DNA of 64,000 nucleotides from the NCBI GenBank assembly GCA_039683515.1, contig JBDKRG010000016.1:124001-188000 (forward strand), written 5' to 3'. The stretch's first letter is position 1. The number at the start of each line of letters is the position of its first letter. A program made the position numbers and the translations under genes. The notes under the pieces are model-generated. The model searched no databases. It saw only the letters and a list, made by a program, of their open reading frames with translations, and was not told the DNA's origin. Positions 41,464 to 49,472 of the stretch are shown here, piece by piece. The DNA comes from JAJFUE01 sp039683515. GTDB lineage: Bacteria > Sumerlaeota > Sumerlaeia > MVZB01.

Positions 41464-42558
41464 TCATTCCTTCCGGATCCACCCGCCGAACAAAACGCGC
41501 TCGTCGCCGCCGTCGTCGTAGGCGACGGCCGCCTGGCCGGGGGTGATCGCGCGGACGGGCTCGTCGAATTCGATCCTCGCGCGGCCGTCTGGTTCGGGAA
41601 AGATCATGCCCATGAAACCGGGGCTGCGGTAGCGGATGCGGACGCGCGCGCGCAGCGGCTCGGCCTGCGGCGCGAGGCTCACCCAGTTGACGCGCTCGAT
41701 CGTCAAGCTCTGCGCGAGGAGCTCTTCCTCGTAGCCGACGGTGACGGTCTGCGTGTCGTTGTCGATGCCGACGACGTAGAGCGGGCGCGGCGCGGCGATT
41801 CCGAGCCCCTTGCGCTGGCCGATCGTGAAGTTGTGCGCCCCCGCGTGGCGGCCCAGCACCTCGCCCGAGGCGTTGACGATCACCCCTTCGCGCCCCTCGA
41901 GGCGCTCGCCGGCTTCCTGCGCGAGGAACCGGCGGTAGTCGTTGCCGGGGATGAAGCAGATCTCGACCGAGTCGGGCTTGTCGGCGACCTCGAGGCCGAG
42001 TTCGCGCGCCAGCTCGCGGACGTCGCTCTTCTTCAGGTCGCCGAGCGGGAAGATCGCGCGCCGCAGCTGCTCCTGGCCGAGCCCGAACAGGAAATACGTC
42101 TGGTCGCGCGAGCCGTCGGCGGCGCGGTAGAGCTCGCAGCGGCCGGCCTCGTTCATCCGCACGCGCGCGTAGTGGCCGGTGGCGATCGCCTCGGCGCCGA
42201 GAGAGAGCGCGCGGTCGAGCAGCGCGCCGAACTTGAGCCTGCGGTTGCAGATCGCGCACGGGTTCGGCGTGCGCCCGGCGAGGTAATCGTCGATGAACGG
42301 GTCGACGACGTCGCCGCGGAACATCTCGCTCAAATCGAAATCGTGGAACTCGAAGCCCATGCTCGCGGCGACGGCGCGCGCGTCGCGCGCGTGTTCGCCG
42401 GGGGGCGATGGTTGCGTGCGCATATGCACGCCGACGACCTCGGCTCCGGCGCGCGCGAGCAGCGAAGCGGCCAGCGACGAGTCGACGCCGCCGCTCATCG
42501 CGACCGCGACGCGCCGTCCGCGCCACCGCTCAAGGGACTCGATCATGCGCTCGATCAT
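41464..42558 (-). CDS. mnmA: tRNA-specific 2-thiouridylase MnmA
   Basis: 364 aa. Adds sulfur to U34 of tRNA Lys/Glu/Gln using ATP and a persulfide relay. PP-loop AMSGGVDSS, catalytic Cys in PNPCAICN and second Cys in SVEICFIPGND, plus ATGHYAR, DQTYFLFGL and HNFTIGQRKGL. Both cysteines of the pair are present. ATG 42558 is preferred because GGGAG is 6 nt upstream; other in-frame ATGs are at 42576 and 42546. Confidence 0.94.
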   Translation of the reverse strand: MIERMIESLERWRGRRVAVAMSGGVDSSLAASLLARAGAEVVGVHMRTQPSPPGEHARDARAVAASMGFEFHDFDLSEMFRGDVVDPFIDDYLAGRTPNPCAICNRRLKFGALLDRALSLGAEAIATGHYARVRMNEAGRCELYRAADGSRDQTYFLFGLGQEQLRRAIFPLGDLKKSDVRELARELGLEVADKPDSVEICFIPGNDYRRFLAQEAGERLEGREGVIVNASGEVLGRHAGAHNFTIGQRKGLGIAAPRPLYVVGIDNDTQTVTVGYEEELLAQSLTIERVNWVSLAPQAEPLRARVRIRYRSPGFMGMIFPEPDGRARIEFDEPVRAITPGQAAVAYDDGGDERVLFGGWIRKE

Positions 42559-43039
42559 CGCTCGCTCCCTCTGCATTGAAGCACAACGCGCGACGCGCGG
42601 CACGATGAAACGATGCGACGTCGATCGCTGGCTCGAAGAAAAAAAATATTTTTCGCCTCGCTGTCGCATTGCCGCTCATGCCGGCGCCGTGATGGACCCG
42701 AAAAACAAAACATTGATTTTGGCCTTTGTTTATAAGGTTTATTTTAAGGTTCTGTTTTTGCGAGTTGCGGCAAAGTTGCCGCGCGCGATCAGGCGCAAAA
42801 AATTTTTTGCATCTTCGTTCACCAAGAATGATTTTTCATCTTGACATCAATGGTGATCCTTGGAAAAACCATTGTTACATGGTTTCGTCACTACGAGCCA
42901 TGCGGCGTCAGATCGAAGACGATGGTGAGTCCTCCCTGCAGGTTTCTTCGCAACGCGAGCCTGCTCTCACCGACAGAATCGTGAAGGCGCATCGGGGTGT
43001 GGTTCGAAAACTTAAAGCTACAGGAAAGGATCTACGAGA
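42559..43039. other. 481-bp intergenic region of low GC between divergent genes
   Basis: Markedly AT-richer than its surroundings (runs such as AAAAAAAATATTTTT near 42640 and AAAAAATTTTTTG near 42798). TTGACA occurs at 42842 but without a good -10. It must hold the promoters of mnmA and the histone-like gene. No gene or RNA family was recognised. Confidence 0.5.
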
Positions 43040-43267
43040 ATGGCTAAGAAGGTCGCTAAGAAGGCTGCGAAGAAGACCGTCGCGAAGAAGGCCGTCAAGA
43101 AGACTGCCGCCAAGAAGAGCGTGAAGAAGGCTGCCGCCAAGAAGGCCGCCAAGAAGGTCGCGAAGAAGGCCGTCAAGAAGACCGCCGCCAAGAAGACCGC
43201 GAAGAAGGCCGCCGCCAAGAAGGCTGCTCCGAAGAAAGCCGCCAAGAAGCCGGCCGCCAAGAAGTAA
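43040..43267 (+). CDS. Histone H1-like Lys/Ala-rich DNA-binding protein
   Basis: 75 aa made almost only of Lys and Ala with a few Val, Thr, Ser and Pro, in the register KKAAAKK/AAKKTAKK. This resembles the C-terminal tail of histone H1 and bacterial H1-like proteins (Hc1, AlgP, tails of HU). No globular domain is present. It is expected to bind and compact DNA or RNA non-specifically. AAGGA lies 9 nt before ATG 43040 and a strong terminator follows the stop, so this is a real transcription unit. The DNA is an imperfect tandem repeat of GCCAAGAAG. Confidence 0.75.
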   Translation: MAKKVAKKAAKKTVAKKAVKKTAAKKSVKKAAAKKAAKKVAKKAVKKTAAKKTAKKAAAKKAAPKKAAKKPAAKK

Positions 43268-43272
43268 CCCCC

Positions 43273-43303
43273 AGGGCGGGCCTCGACGGCCCGCCCTTTT
43301 TCT
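43273..43303 (+). terminator. Rho-independent terminator of the H1-like gene
   Basis: AGGGCGGGCctcgacgGCCCGCCCT followed by TTTTCTT. Confidence 0.9.
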
Positions 43304-43461
43304 TGAAGTTGTGATTGAGGAATCGAGGAGCCGAACTGGTCCGATTGCACACGTCTAGAGCTGGTGACACGCTGATTCAGTTCAAGCACACAATGCCAAC
43401 GACGTGAGCCACACCCCAACTCCCAGCAGGCTCCAAGGTTCTCCCACCGACACACGATAAG
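43304..43461 (+). other. Segment bounded by two plus-strand terminators, no reading frame recognised
   Basis: About 160 bp between terminators at 43273 and 43462. There is no convincing frame and no match I recognise to 6S, SRP, RNase P or tmRNA. The second terminator has no protein gene in front of it, so a small RNA is possible. Confidence 0.3.
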
Positions 43462-43495
43462 ATTCCCGGCGGCAAATGCGCCGGGGATTTTTTTT
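43462..43495 (+). terminator. Strong rho-independent terminator without an obvious gene
   Basis: ATTCCCGGCGgcaaatgCGCCGGGGAT followed by eight T. Confidence 0.8.
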
Positions 43496-43513
43496 GCAGC
43501 GATGAGCGCTGCA

Positions 43514-43831
43514 TCAAATCAATTCGATCTCGTGCCTCAGCAGTTCGACGTCCGGCTGGCGGGCGATCGTGTCGGCGACCGCCTCCAGGATTTGAATCAC
43601 GAGGTCGCGGTCGGTCGAGAGCGTCGTCGCCGCCAGGCCGGCGCGGCCCCACACGTCATGGTCGCCGACCTCGGCGATCACGACGGCGTGAGTCTTGCGC
43701 ACGTGGTTCATGACGCGCGCCAGCCGGCCGCGCTTCTCCTTTAATGAACGGCAGTCGGGCAGGTGCAGGTCAATGTGCAGGATCCCGACCGTGAACGGAT
43801 GGCCGATCGAGGGTTGGAGAAAATCGTCCAT
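43514..43831 (-). CDS. DUF503 (YlxP-like) protein
   Basis: 105 aa. The pattern VGILHIDLHLPDCRSLKEKR, RLARVMNHVRKTHAVVIAEVGDHDVWGRAGLAA (long; key residues are the EVGDHDVW block) and the C-terminal strand match DUF503, a small alpha/beta protein usually encoded in the nusA-infB-rbfA region and thought to be linked to ribosome work. Here it lies downstream of infB, separated by one opposing gene. AAGGA lies 9 nt before ATG 43831. Confidence 0.85.
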   Translation of the reverse strand: MDDFLQPSIGHPFTVGILHIDLHLPDCRSLKEKRGRLARVMNHVRKTHAVVIAEVGDHDVWGRAGLAATTLSTDRDLVIQILEAVADTIARQPDVELLRHEIELI

Positions 43832-43879
43832 GTGCTCTATCCTTTCATTGTTCGCGCGAAATTGCGACGGAATGTAACC

Positions 43880-44458
43880 ATGGGCCGCAAGCCGACACCA
43901 TCTCCCTCCGTGGACTCAAAATTCGGGTGTGGGTTGGCTACCATCATTTTCTCTGCCCTGACGATTCGTTTGTTCATTTATTGGGGCATTTGGGGCCTGG
44001 CACCTGTTCCCGGCATCATCGCCGCGGTGGTGATCGGTTACTGGCTGCATGGCCGCGTTTTGCTGCTGCGGTGCATGATCCTTCGGGCGAAACGCGGCAT
44101 TCGCGGCATCATCGTCTACTCGAATTCGCCGAACTGGCAGGCATATGTTGAAACCAACTGGCTGCCGATGCTCCGCGATCGATTCTTGATCTTGAACCGC
44201 TCGCACGAGGAACACCGGTCGGGAACGTTGTCGGCGCGGGTATATCGGCATTTCTGTCCGCAGAATGAAAACCACTGCCCGGCGATCATCCTGTTCAGGG
44301 GCCTCATGCACCCCTGCGTCTACAGGTGCTATTACGCCTTCCTCGATTTCAAGCACGGCAATCCGAAGGCGCTCAGGGAACTTGAAGCCCACCTGCTGAA
44401 ACGGCTCGGCATCACGCCTCCCGAAAAAGAAGAAGCCCCGTCGCATGACGGGGCTTGA
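43880..44458 (+). CDS. Hypothetical membrane protein
   Basis: 192 aa from ATG 43880. Two hydrophobic helices at about 17-35 and 38-58, then a soluble cytosolic part with Cys and Trp (VYSNSPNWQAYVETNWLPML, CPAIILFRGLMHPCVYRCYY) and a final charged tail. No family recognised. The last eight codons and the stop are formed by the hairpin that terminates infB on the other strand. It faces infB convergently and DUF503 divergently. Codon use is ordinary, which supports it being real. Confidence 0.65.
   Translation: MGRKPTPSPSVDSKFGCGLATIIFSALTIRLFIYWGIWGLAPVPGIIAAVVIGYWLHGRVLLLRCMILRAKRGIRGIIVYSNSPNWQAYVETNWLPMLRDRFLILNRSHEEHRSGTLSARVYRHFCPQNENHCPAIILFRGLMHPCVYRCYYAFLDFKHGNPKALRELEAHLLKRLGITPPEKEEAPSHDGA
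44424..44456 (-). terminator. Terminator of nusA-infB lying inside the opposing gene
   Basis: Minus strand AAGCCCCGTCatgcGACGGGGCTT followed by CTTCTTTTT. The sequence also encodes the last codons of the plus-strand gene ending at 44458. Confidence 0.8.
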
Positions 44459-44491
44459 ACTCAGGACTCAGGACTCGGCACTCAGGACTGG
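44458..44491 (-). repeat. Word-like repeat GACTCAG / GACTCGG overlapping the infB stop codon
   Basis: AACTCAGGACTCAGGACTCG followed by GCACTCAGGACTGG on the plus strand. The infB TGA (44484-44482) lies inside one of the words, and the plus-strand gene's stop abuts the first. Confidence 0.75.
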
Positions 44492-47400
44492 CTCTTGGTC
44501 AGCTCGGGTGTGACTTCCTGCATCGTGTAGGTCTCGATGATGTCGCCGGCCTTCACGTCCTGGAAGCGCTCGAGCATGATGCCGCATTCGTAGCCGGCGG
44601 CGACCTTGCTCGCGTCATCCTTGTGGCGGCGCAGCGACTCGATCTTGCCGTCGTAGACCACCTTGCCGTCGCGGACGAGGCGGGCCTTGCTGTTGCGGTG
44701 CACTTCGCCCGACACCACCATGCAGCCGGCGACCATGCCGACCTTGGTGATGCGGAAGATCTCGCGCACTTCGATGCGGGCCTGCGCCTGCTCGGCGTAC
44801 TGCTTGTCGAGCATGCCGACGAGCGCCTTCTCGACGTCCTCGAGCAGCTCGTAGATGATCCGGTACGACTTGATGTCGACGTGCTCGCGGGCGGCCATGT
44901 CCGACGCGCCCGGCTCGGGCCGCACGTTGAAGCCGATGATGATCGCCTGGCTGGCGAGCGCCAGGTTGACGTCGCTCTCGGTGATCGAGCCGGTCCCCGT
45001 GTGCAGGATCCGCACGCGGACGGCCTCGGTCGATATCTTCTCGAGCGACTGGCTGATCGCCTCGACCGAGCCCTGCACGTCGGCCTTGAGGATGACGTTG
45101 AGCTCCTTGATCTTGCCCTCGGTGATCATCTCGTGGATGCCTTCGAGGGTGATCGGCCGCGACGTGCTCAGTTCCTTCATGCGGCGCCGTTCGAGGCGGC
45201 GCTCGGCGATCTCGCGCGCCTTGCGCTCGTCGTCCATCACCAGCAGCGTCTCGCCGACTTCAGGCGTGCCGGTCAGGCCGATGAGCTCGACCGGCTGGGC
45301 CAGCGTCGACTGCTCCACGGTGCGCCCGTGGTCATCGAGCATGGCGCGGACGCGGCCGTATTGCTGGCCGACGACGAAGTACTGGCCGATCTTGAGCGTG
45401 CCGCGCTGCACCAGCACCGTGGCCACGGCGCCGCGCAGGTTGTCGATGTGCGACTCGATCACGATGGCCTCGGCCGGCCGGTTCGGGTTGGCCTTGAGCT
45501 CGAGCATTTCGGCCTGCAGGAGGATGATCTCCAGCAGGGCTTCCATGTTGAGCCCCTTCTTGGCGGAGATCTCGACGAACTCGGTGTCGCCGCCGAGTTG
45601 GGTCGACAGGATCTGGTGCTGCATCAGCTCGGTGCGGACGCGATCGGGGAGCGCCTGCGGCATGTCGATCTTGTTGATCGCGACGATGATCGGGACGCCG
45701 GCGGCGCGGGCGTGGTTGATCGACTCGATCGTCTGCGGCATGACGCCGTCGTCGGCCGCGACGACCAGCACGACGATGTCGGTGGCCTGGACGCCGCGGG
45801 CGCGCATCGCCGTGAACGCCTCGTGGCCCGGCGTGTCGAGGAACACGATCTCGCCCTTGGGCGTCTTGACCTGGTAGGCGCCGATGTGCTGGGTGATCCC
45901 GCCGAACTCGCCGTCGACGACCTGGCTGCGGCGGTAGTAGTCGAGGATCGTGGTCTTGCCGTGGTCGACGTGGCCCATGATCGTGACGACCGGCGGCCGC
46001 GGCCGCAGGTCCTCTTCGCGGTCCTCGATCATGTACTGTTCGATGTCGGTCTCGTCGCGCTCGAGCTTGATCTGCAGGTCGATGTCGCGCTCGATCGCCA
46101 TCTCTTCGGCCAGGTCCAGGTCCATCAACTGGTTGATCGTGATGGCCTTGCCCTTCATGAACGCGCCCTTGATGATCTCGGCCGGGGCGGCGCCGATCTT
46201 CTCGGCGAACTGGCCGACGGTCAGCGGGCCGGTGATGACGATCGGGCCGGAGACCTTGGGCGCGGCCTCATACTGCCGGCGCGTTTCGGTCGTGCTGCGC
46301 GGCCGCTTGGCGGTCTTCAGGGGACGGCGGAATTCCTCGGCGCCGCCGTAGACCTTGCTCGGGCGCGGCTTTTTGCGCGCGGCCTTTTCGGCCTCGGTCT
46401 CGGCCGGTGTGGGTCCGCGCCCGCGTCCCTTCTCGCCGGCGCCGCCGCGGTGGCGTTTGCCGGCGGGCTTGAGCTTCATCACGCCGATTTCGGGAACCTG
46501 CAGGATCTCGACGACCGGTTCTTCCTTCGCGGCGCCCCTGCGGCGCGGCGTTTCGGCGCCCTGACCCTCGCGCGGCGGGTGGGTCGAGCGGCCGGCGCCG
46601 CCCGGGCCCTCACCGCGGCCTTCGCGCGGCGGCCGGGACTCGGGCCGGCGCGGCGGCTTAGGCGGCGTGGCCGGCCGCATGAACGGCGAGTCGGCGCTGA
46701 ACTTGGGCGCGGCCGGGGCGTTGGGCTGACCGGCGCGGCTCTCGGGCGTGTCGAGCTTGCGCAGCTCGGGCGCGGCCGAGTAGCCGGTCGTGCCTGAAGA
46801 ACTCTTGAGCTTGGCGGCCGGGGCCGATGGCCGCGGTTTCTGTGCCTGCGACGCTACCGGGCGGACCGGGTGGGCGGCGGCCGGCGCCGCCGGTTTCGGG
46901 GCGGCCGACGGTGGCGCCTGCGGCGCCGCCGGCTGCTGGGCCGGGGCCGCGGGCGCGGCCTTGGCGACGGGCGCCGCGGTGTGCGGCGTCGGGGCGACCG
47001 GCTTGGCCGGGACGATCGGCGCGGGCGCCGGCCGAGGCGGCTGGGTCGCCGGCGCAATCGGCATCACGCGGCGCGCGGCCGGGATCGGCGGCGGAATCGG
47101 GCGGGCCGGCGTCGGGCGCAGCGGCGCCGGGCGGGCGGGTCCCAGGGGCGGAACCGCCGGCCGGGGAAGGCCGGCTTGCGGCCGCGGCGGCACGGGGCGC
47201 GGTGGCATGACCGGGCGTGGCGGCTGCTGGGCGGCCGGGGGCTGTGGCGCCGCCTGACGCGGCGGAACGGTTGCGGTCGGGGCTACCGGTTTGGGCTGAG
47301 GCTTTGCTTCGGATGTCTTAAGCACGGAAGAGGGAACGGACTCCTTGCCCTCGGTGGGCTGTTCAGTGCGGCCTTTGCCGAGCCGCTGGCGGTAAATCTC

Positions 47401-47568
47401 GAACATTTTGGCGGCGTATTCGTCGCTGACGGACGAGGAATGGCTTTTGATCTGGTCATGAATAGGAGCAAACTCCGGCATGGACTTGAATTCGTCCGCC
47501 AGCTCTTTGCTCTTGACGTCGGTCGAGAATGCCTGGCCGATGGCTTTGGCCAAATCGTAAATCCGCAT
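44482..47568 (-). CDS. infB: Translation initiation factor IF-2
   Basis: 1028 aa. IF2_N-like domain at 1-60 (RIYDLAKAIGQAFSTDVK). Then a very long Pro/Ala/Arg linker (about 75-430), a second N-domain region (GPLTVGQFAEKIGAAPAEII) and the GTPase: G1 GHVDHGKT near 530, DTPGHEAF, NKIDMPQ. It ends with the beta-barrel and the fMet-tRNA-binding C2 domain (RFQDVKAGDIIETYTMQEV). It delivers initiator tRNA to the 30S subunit. AGGAG lies 9 nt before ATG 47568. It follows nusA by 101 nt and shares its transcript. Confidence 0.96.
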   Translation of the reverse strand: MRIYDLAKAIGQAFSTDVKSKELADEFKSMPEFAPIHDQIKSHSSSVSDEYAAKMFEIYRQRLGKGRTEQPTEGKESVPSSVLKTSEAKPQPKPVAPTATVPPRQAAPQPPAAQQPPRPVMPPRPVPPRPQAGLPRPAVPPLGPARPAPLRPTPARPIPPPIPAARRVMPIAPATQPPRPAPAPIVPAKPVAPTPHTAAPVAKAAPAAPAQQPAAPQAPPSAAPKPAAPAAAHPVRPVASQAQKPRPSAPAAKLKSSSGTTGYSAAPELRKLDTPESRAGQPNAPAAPKFSADSPFMRPATPPKPPRRPESRPPREGRGEGPGGAGRSTHPPREGQGAETPRRRGAAKEEPVVEILQVPEIGVMKLKPAGKRHRGGAGEKGRGRGPTPAETEAEKAARKKPRPSKVYGGAEEFRRPLKTAKRPRSTTETRRQYEAAPKVSGPIVITGPLTVGQFAEKIGAAPAEIIKGAFMKGKAITINQLMDLDLAEEMAIERDIDLQIKLERDETDIEQYMIEDREEDLRPRPPVVTIMGHVDHGKTTILDYYRRSQVVDGEFGGITQHIGAYQVKTPKGEIVFLDTPGHEAFTAMRARGVQATDIVVLVVAADDGVMPQTIESINHARAAGVPIIVAINKIDMPQALPDRVRTELMQHQILSTQLGGDTEFVEISAKKGLNMEALLEIILLQAEMLELKANPNRPAEAIVIESHIDNLRGAVATVLVQRGTLKIGQYFVVGQQYGRVRAMLDDHGRTVEQSTLAQPVELIGLTGTPEVGETLLVMDDERKAREIAERRLERRRMKELSTSRPITLEGIHEMITEGKIKELNVILKADVQGSVEAISQSLEKISTEAVRVRILHTGTGSITESDVNLALASQAIIIGFNVRPEPGASDMAAREHVDIKSYRIIYELLEDVEKALVGMLDKQYAEQAQARIEVREIFRITKVGMVAGCMVVSGEVHRNSKARLVRDGKVVYDGKIESLRRHKDDASKVAAGYECGIMLERFQDVKAGDIIETYTMQEVTPELTKSQS

Positions 47569-47669
47569 GCAGTCAGCTCCTGCCCGATGCCATGGACGGC
47601 GAGGGCGCTAAATTCCAAGTAAACTCTTTGGGCCTGTCTAAGTCAAGCCCTCTGAACAATTGACGGGCA

Positions 47670-49142
47670 TCAGCCCTGCGGCTCGTCCTCCTCCGGCGCC
47701 TCTTCGGCCGCCGGTGTTTCGCTGGATTCCTCGAGTTCCTCGCCCTCGGCGCCTTCGCTTTCGGCACTTTCGCCCTCGGCGTCCTCGCCCTCGGCGCCTT
47801 CGCCCTCGGCGTCCTCGCCCTCGGCACCCTCGCCCTCGGACTCGGTCAGCATCCGCTTGCGCTCGTTTTCCATCTCGCGCAGCGCGTCGACGTATTCCGT
47901 CGCGCCGTGGATGAGGTTTTCGACGAGCGCCTCGTTGTCGCCGGTGAACGGCATGAGCTTGGCCGGTTCGGCCTTGGCGATCTTCTCGACGCTGTTGAAG
48001 CCCGAGCGCAGCAGCGCCTCGCGGTAGAGGTCGCTGAGCCCTTCGATCTGCTCGAGGAAGTCCTCCAGGTAACGGCGCTGGATTTCCTCGTAGGCCAGCT
48101 CTTCTTCGTTCTCGCTCTTGATGTCGAGCCGGTAGCCGGTCAGGCGCGCCGCCAGTTTCGTGTTCTGGCCCTTGCGGCCGATCGCGATCGCCAGGTTGCC
48201 CTGCGCGACCGTGACTTCGGCGCGGCGGTGCTGCTCGTCGAGCTGGATCCCGACGATCTTGGCCGGGTTGAGGGCGTTGCGGATGAACGTCGATGTCTCG
48301 CTCGACCACGGCACGATGTCGATTTTCTCGTTCTCGAGCTCGCGCACGACCATCTGGACGCGCGACCCCTTCATGCCGACGCACGCCCCGACCGGGTCGA
48401 CGTCGCTGTTGACCGAGCGGACGGCGATCTTGGTCCGCACGCCGGCCTCGCGCGCCACGCCGACGATCTGAACCGTGCCGTCGGCGATCTCGGGCACTTC
48501 CTGGCGGAAGAGCTCGATGACCAGCTGCGGCGACTTGCGCGTCAGGATGATCAGCGGGCCCTTGGTCGTGTTGTCGACGCGCTCGATGAGGACCTTCAAG
48601 CGGTCATTGAAACGGTAGTGGGCGCCTGCGGGCTGCTCGCTGGGGGGCAGGACGCCCTCGGCCCGTCCGATGTTCAGGATCACGTCGCGGCGCTCGAAGC
48701 GCTGGACGAGCCCCGTGACCAGCAGGCCTTCCTTGTCCTTGTATTCGGTGAAAACCTTGGTCCGCTCGGCGTCGCGCAGGCGCTGCATGACCATTTGCCG
48801 GGCCGACTGCGCGGCGATCCGCCCGAACTCGCTCGGGTCGATCGGGATGCGCACTTCGTCGCCGGCCTTGATCTTGCGGTCCTTGAGCAGCTTGCGCGCT
48901 TCCTTCTGGCTGATGGCGTCGTGGTCCGACGGCGGGACGTCCTCGGTGACGGTCTTGGTGACGGTGACGGTCAGCTGGCCGGTGTCCATGTCCAGGTTGG
49001 CGACGGCGTCGCGGTAGCGCGACAGCTGCTTGCGCGAGGCGGCCAGAATGGCATGCTCAATGGCCTCTTTCAGGATCTCCGGCGGCAGATCCTTCTCCTT
49101 GCTGATCAGTCGAATAAAGGCTTTGAGGCTGTTTGGGTCCAT
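47670..49142 (-). CDS. nusA: Transcription termination/antitermination factor NusA
   Basis: 490 aa. N-terminal RNA-polymerase-binding domain (KEAIEHAILAASRKQ), S1 domain (GLVQRFERRDVILNIG), KH1/KH2 (GACVGMKGSRVQMVVRELENEKID, AIAIGRKGQN) and one helix-hairpin-helix-like acidic region (GLSDLYREALLRSGF). The last approximately 65 residues are an acidic repeat tail of EGAEGEDAEG units, which at DNA level is a tandem repeat (about 47753-47835). Start ATG 49142. The usual upstream rimP gene is absent here. Confidence 0.95.
   Translation of the reverse strand: MDPNSLKAFIRLISKEKDLPPEILKEAIEHAILAASRKQLSRYRDAVANLDMDTGQLTVTVTKTVTEDVPPSDHDAISQKEARKLLKDRKIKAGDEVRIPIDPSEFGRIAAQSARQMVMQRLRDAERTKVFTEYKDKEGLLVTGLVQRFERRDVILNIGRAEGVLPPSEQPAGAHYRFNDRLKVLIERVDNTTKGPLIILTRKSPQLVIELFRQEVPEIADGTVQIVGVAREAGVRTKIAVRSVNSDVDPVGACVGMKGSRVQMVVRELENEKIDIVPWSSETSTFIRNALNPAKIVGIQLDEQHRRAEVTVAQGNLAIAIGRKGQNTKLAARLTGYRLDIKSENEEELAYEEIQRRYLEDFLEQIEGLSDLYREALLRSGFNSVEKIAKAEPAKLMPFTGDNEALVENLIHGATEYVDALREMENERKRMLTESEGEGAEGEDAEGEGAEGEDAEGESAESEGAEGEELEESSETPAAEEAPEEDEPQG
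47753..47835 (-). repeat. In-frame tandem repeat encoding the acidic NusA tail
   Basis: Repeats of a 12/15-bp unit around GAGGGCGAGGACGCC, encoding alternating EGEDAEGEGAEGE. Confidence 0.8.
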
Positions 49143-49316
49143 GTCACATTCCCCCGTGCGCACGGCGTAATTCAATGGCCGGCTGTTCAACAAAAAAAGT
49201 GGGCTACGCTCTTTGCCCACCTGAACAACTCAGCCAAGGGTACCTACCACGATTTAACCAAACGCGGCCAGAGGCTTCAAGGGCAAAGTGTGCGCCTCCC
49301 CTCCCGCGACCCAAGT

Positions 49317-49345
49317 ATCCTAACATATTGCAACGTTCTGTCCAA
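49317..49345 (-). promoter_or_regulatory. Putative sigma-70 promoter of nusA-infB
   Basis: Minus strand TTGGAC (49345-49340), 17-bp spacer, TAGGAT (49322-49317). Gives a leader of about 165 nt. The rest of the 330-bp gap 49143-49472 holds mosaic repeat copy 8. Confidence 0.5.
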
Positions 49346-49360
49346 GGAGGGACTGCGCCA

Positions 49361-49404
49361 TTCGCGCTCGTGCGTCATGCTCGTAATCGTAATCGAAAAC
49401 CGAC
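49361..49404 (+). repeat. TCG-word mosaic repeat (family C), copy 8
   Basis: TTCGCGCTCGTGCGTCATGC, then TCGTAATCGTAATCGAAAAC. It lies just upstream of the nusA promoter. Confidence 0.8.
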
Positions 49405-49472
49405 TTCGCCCTCGAATGAAGGCGTCCCATCGCTCGCCGGGTGCTTTTCCCCAGGCCTTTTTTCGCCTTTAT

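Noticed and set aside
42726..43124. 132-codon frame before and across the H1-like gene
   Set aside because: It overlaps the Lys/Ala gene in another frame, ends in Arg-rich shadow sequence and has no ribosome site.
44455..46797. 780-codon plus-strand open frame opposite infB
   Set aside because: infB is certain; the other strand has low-complexity Leu/Asp/Arg composition typical of a shadow frame.
5106..49404. TCG-word repeats considered as a CRISPR or tandem array
   Set aside because: Copies are scattered and not separated by spacers of constant length, and no cas gene is near.
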